From Theristus sp. LFF4_11 (Eukaryota > Nematoda > Chromadorea > Monhysterida > Xyalidae): a stretch of 64,000 nt of DNA. Of the stretch, positions 59,201 through 64,000 are shown in pieces; the stretch's first letter is position 1; every line of letters starts with the position of its first letter. The DNA is taken from contig JASANC010003281.1 in the NCBI GenBank assembly GCA_030248135.1, positions 92,598-156,597 of the forward strand. Direction: 5' to 3'. Made by a program: the position numbers and the translations under genes. The notes below the pieces were generated by a model, which saw nothing but the letters and a program-made list of their open reading frames with translations, was not told the DNA's origin and did no database searches.

Positions 59201-62200
59201 CTGGAATGTCGAACACGAACGGATTCCAGAAACGAAACACACTCGTGCGAGTGCTCGTGCCTCGTGCCGTTTGTGGCACTAGGTTGTTCAAATCGATGAG
59301 CTTCTGAATCAGACGCTCATACCTTTCCAGACCATGCTGATACAGCAGGTGCAAAATGCGTTCGATTGAGACACGCACCAAAATTGCCAACGTCAAGGCT
59401 TTGACGTCTTCGTAGCTGAATTGCATGTTCAGCGGCAACTCAATCAAATCTGTCGTACTGATGTTCATACGACAGGACAGAGCGTGTAGCATGTCAAAGT
59501 CTTCGTAGACATGCGTCGGCTCCGACGTCTCACGACGTCGCCAATCTTCTGACACATTGTCAGGAGTGATTCCAGGCGGGTACACCCCGTCATTAGTGCA
59601 CGCATACATCACTGCATGCGGCCATTTCGTGGACACAAACGTTGGATTTACGTCCATCAAATCTGGCTTTGGTATCACACCAAAGTGACTCAACCTTTCA
59701 ATTTCACTGATGTGAAACGAACCGGCCCAACTGGCTGGCGTTCTAATAGCCTGAGCGATAAACTCAGCCTCTCTTTGCGTCCTAATGACCTGATTCTGCT
59801 TGTGAAGCAGATGCTTTTTGTGTGGGTCGTCAAAGCGGCGGCCCACCTTGATAAACTCCACGCTAAACCATGGAGTCCTTTTCTCCATCTGGTTTCCCAG
59901 ATAGCTTGCAGGCACGTGTGGCTGCAATTCGAACTCTGTCGGCGGTGTCGGCTGACAGCCTCCTCTGCATGTGTGCGGACCTCCCACACGCATGAAACAC
60001 AGTGTGCGTGTTTCAGCACACTTGCTGTACACGACTTTCGCCAGCTGATAGGCGTAGTCGCTTGATGCATTGGTCATCACAATGCCAATAGTCGACTTCA
60101 GGAGTCGGTATTTGAACCACTGCAGAAAAACTTCTGCCGTGCTATACAGAGCATACGGCGTGTATGCTGCCGATTTCGAGCATTCTTTCAACTGAAGAAT
60201 GTAACATCTCCTCAATTTGGTTTCCCTCTTGAGGACGTATTGGTGCATCATCAGATGCCTGTCAGAACGAAAAGCAGGTTGGAACCTGTTTTTGTTTGTC
60301 TCGTCCGGCACGCGAGGCACCGCGTGCGGAACTTGTGGGTTCGTCCCTGCGATCACTCTCGCAGGGTGTTTCTCTACGTAGCGCACAGCGCGCACGTATT
60401 CGATCAATGTCTGAGCGAAGATCAGACGCATCGGTTCGTTGCTCAAGATCTTGTCAAGCGAGAGATCTCGCGTGACTATCGGCATCTTGTGCACGAAATC
60501 AAACGGCCACTCTTCGGCCTTTTGCAGGTACGCCAAGCCCACGTCGATAGCGGCGCGGTACTTGTTGTACCTCTGATTCACCTCGCCCTTCGAACGAGGT
60601 TTATGTGATAGCGTCGCGAACTTGTCGCTGCACGCTAAGCAGAAAAACAGTGCGTCGTAAACGAGCACTGTCCAGTTGAACTGCATGGCATAATGCTTGC
60701 CTGCATCTTTATGCCATTCGATCAAATGGCGTTTCTGTGAGATCGCATTTTGATCCCATGAACCTTCCGGGTATTTGAGATTCCTCTCAAACCCGTACAT
60801 GGTGAAATGCACGAGATCGTGCAATTTGCATGTGAATGCCGTCAACACCGTTCCCGGTGTTGGGCTCACATAATTACCACCATACGGCTCAAACCGGTAT
60901 GGCCTTGCGTCAATCATATTGGCGAATCCAATCGCCTTCACCAATGGACGTGTGTCCAGGTGATTTTCGAATTGGACCTGATCGAACAACGGAGTGTTGT
61001 TCATGTCTTCAGAATAGGCAGCATTCATGCCTTTGAAAAATTCCGTTGGGTCATCCCAATGGTGAAACGTGTTTTCCTTGTTCAACAGGAACTCCAACAG
61101 AACAGTCACCTTCGTACTGTTCTCTTTTCTCAAGAGCGGATCAAAGATCAAGCTCAAATCGATGGCGACGCAGTATGCGCCCACACCGAAGAAAACCGTC
61201 AAGGGGTACTTGACGTTCATCAAAAAGCCCTTCCCGGCTCTAACCGAGGCAGCTCGGAACCGAGGTTCCTGCTGTTCGTTTGCAGGAGCGGGATACTTCT
61301 TATCCGGCTCGAAATACGTGTAATGCAGCACTGCATTACCATTCATGGTGCACATTTGTTGGTGCATAAAATCCACCAACTCACCGAGTTGGTTTTCATT
61401 CAGGTCTGTGACCCAAATGACGGCCTCAGCCTTACCAATCTCACGACCGATCAATCGTGAGTGCCGCCGGAATGCTTCCGAGCGTGTATAGCTGCTTTCA
61501 CGAGAGGACCAGAGGGCCTCATACTCGTGATGCTGCAGCAAAACTTGTGGCAGATCGTCCCTGCCACCTTCAAAACAAGGCGCGGTGCGCTTGTACAACT
61601 GGTCTAGCATCAGCCAGACATTAACACGCTGTTGCCAAACAAGGTCATCAGCGATTTTATCACGTTCACTGTTTTCCAACAGTGATTCGTTCAAATCAAA
61701 CGGGAATTTGGTGGTCCCCGTTTGTTTCAAATTCGGGAGAATTTCCGATTTCGGATTGTCCCTATGACGTCGCATGCCTTTTGTGTATATCGGCATATGC
61801 GGCCTAATTTGACCATGCAGAAAATTTCCGCGTGGCACAACATACGTCTGCTCTTTCGCGAGCGAGGCGTGACCATGCACCAAAAATTGGTGCTCCAAAT
61901 TGATCTGCTCGCTGAAATCCATCAGCTGGATCAATGTCATGGGCCAGACAGACATGTCGGCATCCAAATAATCTTCGTCATACTGCGGAATTTGCAGCGA
62001 CGAAGCTATCGGGTCGCAGACTGCTGCGAACGCATACATCACCAAGCGGGGGCTTGGTGCTTTTGACTTCAGACTATTCACCAACAGGTGGACGGCACCT
62101 GTGGGGTAGTCGTTGCCGAAGTCCGTAATGGACCACTGTGACGTTACTCGCGACAACGCGAATAAGTTTTTCGGTGTAAGCCGCAAATTGGCTTGCAGAT

Positions 62201-62876
62201 CAACCCAAGGGCCTGGAGTGCCCCTTGGTGCATGAATGCGAAACCGGAGCTCGGCTTCGCTCAAATTGTCTGGTCGGTTTTTAGTCGCCCAGACCGTCAT
62301 GACGACATTGTCGTCCATCAAGAAATACTGGCGATTGGCGCGAATCGCGGCAATCGGCCGGTAGTTCTCCATACTGGGCAACACGACCCAGTTGTTGAGG
62401 TTGGCAAGGTTCATCCAACCTTCTGATACGTTCGGGAACTGATCCCGATCGTCTCTCACGAAGACCATGACGGTCTCTTTGCAATGCTGCTCAGAGTCCG
62501 TCTGGCTTACTTTTATTGCTAGTGGATAAGTCTCCACTAGCGTTCTGGACCCTTCGTCCTCAAAACCGAGCTGCTGCCAGAACAGCTCGAGCGACGGTTC
62601 TTCACCGTCTTTCAAGTGAATCCGAGATGGCTGGGCCTCAGCCACCTGGTATTCCATGGGTTCCTCCAACCCAAGCTGATCGTCATGCTCCATGACGTTA
62701 TCATCCGCGCCGTCATCGGCGGGATTCACAATTCCATCCGCCGGTGGCGGTGGATTTTGGTCTGCAGCATTTGCCGCAGCATTATCATCAGCGGCTCCCT
62801 CACCACTGATGTCCATCACCAAGTGTGACGGACTCTCACTATGGCTGCCGTCAGCAGCGGTCGAAACCACTGCCAT
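56265..62876 (-). CDS. giant intronless ORF, 2203 aa, CCHC zinc knuckle and SR-rich C-terminus
   Basis: One continuous frame from a first ATG in a strong context (GCCATGG) at 62876 to a stop at 56265. A further 70 codons upstream are open but lack an ATG. The N-terminus is acidic and low-complexity. Residues ~90-1350 look globular, with many Trp, Tyr and His. A Gln/Ser/Pro-rich region follows (~1380-1620). A single zinc knuckle CSACGNKGHEHSVC lies at ~1930-1943. An Ala/Lys/Glu-rich helix comes next, then an RS-repeat segment (RSRSRGKSRSTSRSKSRR), and the basic tail ends RGKGRGRRK. I recognise no polymerase, protease, integrase, helicase or capsid family. A knuckle plus an Arg-rich tail suggests nucleic-acid binding and packaging, as in Gag-like proteins; that is inference. 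Base composition is clearly more GC-rich than the flanks, and the coding sequence is tiled with short hairpins. Candidate poly(A) signals lie near 55870 and 54581. Confidence 0.85.
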   Translation of the reverse strand: MAVVSTAADGSHSESPSHLVMDISGEGAADDNAAANAADQNPPPPADGIVNPADDGADDNVMEHDDQLGLEEPMEYQVAEAQPSRIHLKDGEEPSLELFWQQLGFEDEGSRTLVETYPLAIKVSQTDSEQHCKETVMVFVRDDRDQFPNVSEGWMNLANLNNWVVLPSMENYRPIAAIRANRQYFLMDDNVVMTVWATKNRPDNLSEAELRFRIHAPRGTPGPWVDLQANLRLTPKNLFALSRVTSQWSITDFGNDYPTGAVHLLVNSLKSKAPSPRLVMYAFAAVCDPIASSLQIPQYDEDYLDADMSVWPMTLIQLMDFSEQINLEHQFLVHGHASLAKEQTYVVPRGNFLHGQIRPHMPIYTKGMRRHRDNPKSEILPNLKQTGTTKFPFDLNESLLENSERDKIADDLVWQQRVNVWLMLDQLYKRTAPCFEGGRDDLPQVLLQHHEYEALWSSRESSYTRSEAFRRHSRLIGREIGKAEAVIWVTDLNENQLGELVDFMHQQMCTMNGNAVLHYTYFEPDKKYPAPANEQQEPRFRAASVRAGKGFLMNVKYPLTVFFGVGAYCVAIDLSLIFDPLLRKENSTKVTVLLEFLLNKENTFHHWDDPTEFFKGMNAAYSEDMNNTPLFDQVQFENHLDTRPLVKAIGFANMIDARPYRFEPYGGNYVSPTPGTVLTAFTCKLHDLVHFTMYGFERNLKYPEGSWDQNAISQKRHLIEWHKDAGKHYAMQFNWTVLVYDALFFCLACSDKFATLSHKPRSKGEVNQRYNKYRAAIDVGLAYLQKAEEWPFDFVHKMPIVTRDLSLDKILSNEPMRLIFAQTLIEYVRAVRYVEKHPARVIAGTNPQVPHAVPRVPDETNKNRFQPAFRSDRHLMMHQYVLKRETKLRRCYILQLKECSKSAAYTPYALYSTAEVFLQWFKYRLLKSTIGIVMTNASSDYAYQLAKVVYSKCAETRTLCFMRVGGPHTCRGGCQPTPPTEFELQPHVPASYLGNQMEKRTPWFSVEFIKVGRRFDDPHKKHLLHKQNQVIRTQREAEFIAQAIRTPASWAGSFHISEIERLSHFGVIPKPDLMDVNPTFVSTKWPHAVMYACTNDGVYPPGITPDNVSEDWRRRETSEPTHVYEDFDMLHALSCRMNISTTDLIELPLNMQFSYEDVKALTLAILVRVSIERILHLLYQHGLERYERLIQKLIDLNNLVPQTARGTSTRTSVFRFWNPFVFDIPAKRNDHQSTWHSLKPVGAQQLCDSDEYNLLKDIAAARAWWTVFHHHKTLPLREELQEAIVLGDEAQKKALIEKIRSMVAVPTAPARDPVLEMRQERFTADVEAQAAVNPQQPNVRATEQQEKQPLSVEDHPSSDAQEQSSASEDDDSQSQVSTTDNPQQQQGAAQQGASRFRTLTPRAQVLVQKYGQVLQPPAAQQYQQQFPTPATVAPTGVTPRMPFMHTTRGVSFAAAAENRAALDQMQRVSILRPRLPAPDSQGFKVPYAKQSRSARSPLQGAPPAKRVPGQVLQREESFSGESNPGRNLPRGRKRSKSREQRLLLQQQQQVEQTSADFIYCPKRNYLTPPMNTSQVDDLRHYYEGAVVNHELVPELSEAVYQNAQAKQTPITLSDAVSCKVVQDNKRAQEYMRPTYDTLPRPVYVKDRKTANLIDSSPEMEKRRADYYGKPKPLLTTDILPLDAPSWFAVQDLGTRMKENPTGFLGDARRQSASHVANTIKWLAYFVSLSEQEEFNGDPPDIRLIGAGTPTENLIRMRILAQAEAERETRTNVQLHSVLQPMWLPPLPGPHRYWNANEQNAFVKNFSVEPSAMLEPGLVEDLKKPNVPKLTFLDAVPPPKKDDAQEKKKSRTVKPSLEMPKKLDKLMSEQRKRYSKKATSYQLPKKTVETSSTRTDGDDTEEMQSGDENAEAEKRQRELLEQISYDPTITCSACGNKGHEHSVCPLMYMSLEADAAEKAKASTKSDTASSMSKKQKNAEKLAALAKAREAERLAREKSAREHADPTAAQKAAKSTASQVTDQQSQQKQLNTASSTGQFEDTGPIDVLEACRRLTLETLPQSRPTAGDAPKTQQQSTAVSTAADAPSGQASSASSARVSVPTGHRSRSRGKSRSTSRSKSRRQLPRTTLVASPPASGYSTSDDEDRPATEAPIEQQRRSRLQTDPPTASRTDKDSSKTASDASAYSTDGGRRVGTPRGKGRGRRK

Positions 62877-64000
62877 GGCATTTCGGGATGGGTCGCCGCC
62901 TTGATGCGACCCATCTTGATCCGCTGGTTGCCCAGCGGTCGTCGGCGTCGTCGCCGACGTGCCCAACGCCGCGGCGGCAGGAACGGCGGTCCCGGTCGTC
63001 GGCGGCTGCTCTCCCTCCGTGGTGTTTTTCAGCGGCCCCGCGGGCTCGTGCGCGCAACAATTATTATTTGTTGTTGTGTTTGTTGCTCAATATGAATTAT
63101 GTTGAGCCTGAAACAGACACAAACACACACAGAGTGGAAGCAAAAACGGTGTTTTGTGCACTATACCAAGTGCACGCAACACACAAACAAAAGGTCGCAC
63201 TAATTGTGCGCATTACTGATCGGCCCGGCCGATCTCTTTGAGTGAGCAGGGCTCATTCGCCCCTTTGTGCTCTCAATATGCAGAATGCTAAACGCATTCT
63301 GCTTTCAGTGTCAAACAGCGACATTCTGATGTCGCAAATTTGCCTTAAAATTTACTCCCTGGTTGGAGTTTTTGAATAGGGGGCCCCGAAATTTTCACCC
63401 CCCTCCTTCTGTCGGGGCTTATGGGCTATTTTTCAAGCCCGACCCGACAAAAGGACGATTTTAGTCGGAAGCTCACTTCTTTCGAAGTGAGCCACCGACA
63501 AATTTGGTGGGAACTTTATAAAAAGTTTTTGAAATGAAAATTTTTATAAATTTTTCCTAGGAAAAGGAAAAAAAAGGTGTGTGCAATGCTAACAGTGAAA
63601 ATACACTTTTGCTCGTCGCTTTTGTCGGCGGAATAATCGTCGAATTATTATTCGTTGAAATGTCGACGAAGAGAATAAAAAGTCGTCGATATTCGGCGAT
63701 AGAGACAACGATTAATGGCGTTGTCTTTTCTCTTTTGCAGGGTTAGAGGACATTCTCCTCAAAACCCATTTCAAATGAGGTGTACGGTAATTAGTTACCG
63801 GACATTCCCCCAGAATTGAGTGTACCTGGCCGGTGCACTCTATCAGAAGCATGCTCTGTCGGCCATATTGCCAACAGGTGTGCTTGATAAGGCGACTGGT
63901 TCCTGCACGCAGAAACCAGTTTTATCAAAAACTGCTTATGACAACTTCAGGGTTGTCAATTAGGCTAGGGAGTCAGTGCCTGACTCCTTCGGTCCTTGTT
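62877..64000 (-). other. upstream region of the giant ORF: non-coding chain of stem-loops
   Basis: No ORF of note. On the minus strand it reads as a succession of hairpins: 63280-63302 (9-bp stem), 63318-63335 (7), 63464-63499 (9-bp stem with an outer GTCGG/CCGAC), 63704-63725 (7), 63785-63800 (6), 63818-63840, 63886-63926 (7-bp core plus inner and outer helices), 63940-63957 (6), 63969-63987 (8). It may be a structured 5' leader of the giant-ORF transcript. The region runs off the window. Confidence 0.6.

Larger units (their letters stand above)
54571..64000 (-). mobile_element. hairpin-saturated region/element containing the giant ORF (continues past right edge)
   Basis: From about 54.57 kb rightwards the DNA is GC-richer and densely packed with short perfect inverted repeats, in coding and non-coding parts alike. 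Examples (outer coordinates): 54584-54610, 55028-55048, 55432-55449, 55773-55788, 55855-55873, 57077-57093, 57194-57210, 57448-57462, 58008-58029, 61320-61339, 61667-61684, 62041-62058, 62519-62540, 63280-63302, 63464-63499, 63704-63725, 63969-63987. Stems are 6-9 bp with loops of 1-9 bases. The AIFM3 gene next door does not show this. The left boundary sits just upstream of AIFM3 exon 1. An integrated element or virus-like insertion is an inference; a host gene with structured mRNA is the alternative. Confidence 0.6.

Noticed and set aside
60807..61460. 217-codon plus-strand frame opposite the giant ORF
   Set aside because: Antisense shadow of the giant ORF; no independent features. The same applies to the other plus-strand frames at 56.1-62.9 kb.
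56265..62876. Ordinary LTR or LINE retroelement
   Set aside because: A Gag-like knuckle is present, but no reverse transcriptase, protease or integrase motif appears in the ORF or in the 1.7 kb downstream, and no LTR pair is visible in the window.
62877..64000. CRISPR array or tandem-repeat locus
   Set aside because: The hairpins differ in sequence and spacing; there is no constant repeat and no spacers, and the genome is animal.

Overview
This is nuclear DNA from an animal, most likely a nematode or another ecdysozoan. The evidence is spliced genes with (T)nCAG acceptors, introns of 50 bp to 17 kb, AT-rich introns full of small transposons, and a MUA-3-type receptor (LDLa modules followed by EGF modules of the form NEC..DC....PGR.C), a family I know from nematodes. 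The species is not identified. There are no bacterial, organellar or rRNA features.

Layout. (1) About 1.6-22.8 kb, minus strand: the 5' part of a MUA-3-like matrix receptor (signal sequence, LDLa modules, EGF modules), running off the left edge, with an internal exon at 4.25-4.32 kb that encodes its own signal peptide. (2) 27.2-31.6 kb, plus strand: two tandem dual-specificity phosphatases of the DUSP14/18/21 type. The second has Phe in place of the catalytic-loop His. (3) 31.9-54.5 kb, minus strand: a complete AIFM3-like gene (Rieske domain plus FAD/NAD reductase), about 555 codons in 14 coding exons. It carries a pair of alternative exons of identical 116-nt length. Exon 8 is followed by a 17.5-kb intron. 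(4) Inside that intron, on the opposite strand, lies a complete 12-exon gene for an HMG-box protein of about 767 aa (35.7-49.25 kb). (5) Inside the eighth intron of the HMG gene lies a DNA transposon with terminal inverted repeats of about 300 bp (40.5-46.6 kb). It encodes a 487-aa protein with two CCHC zinc knuckles and has itself been hit by two hAT-type elements. (6) 54.57 kb to the right edge: a region with a different texture. It holds one intronless minus-strand ORF of 2203 codons with a CCHC knuckle. Its coding and flanking DNA are tiled with short perfect stem-loops every few tens of bases.

The remainder is intron and intergenic DNA with four copies of a TTAA-ended palindromic MITE, three copies of a ~290-bp inverted-repeat element, a TA-flanked C-rich MITE, tRNA-derived SINEs and a dispersed CCAATCAGC motif.

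The strongest leads are the mutually exclusive AIFM3 exons, which differ at the residue that normally sets NAD versus NADP preference; the hairpin-saturated element with its giant ORF; and the nested CCHC-protein transposon. Exon boundaries were set by hand from splice consensus, reading phase and protein-family continuity. No transcript data or database search was available.
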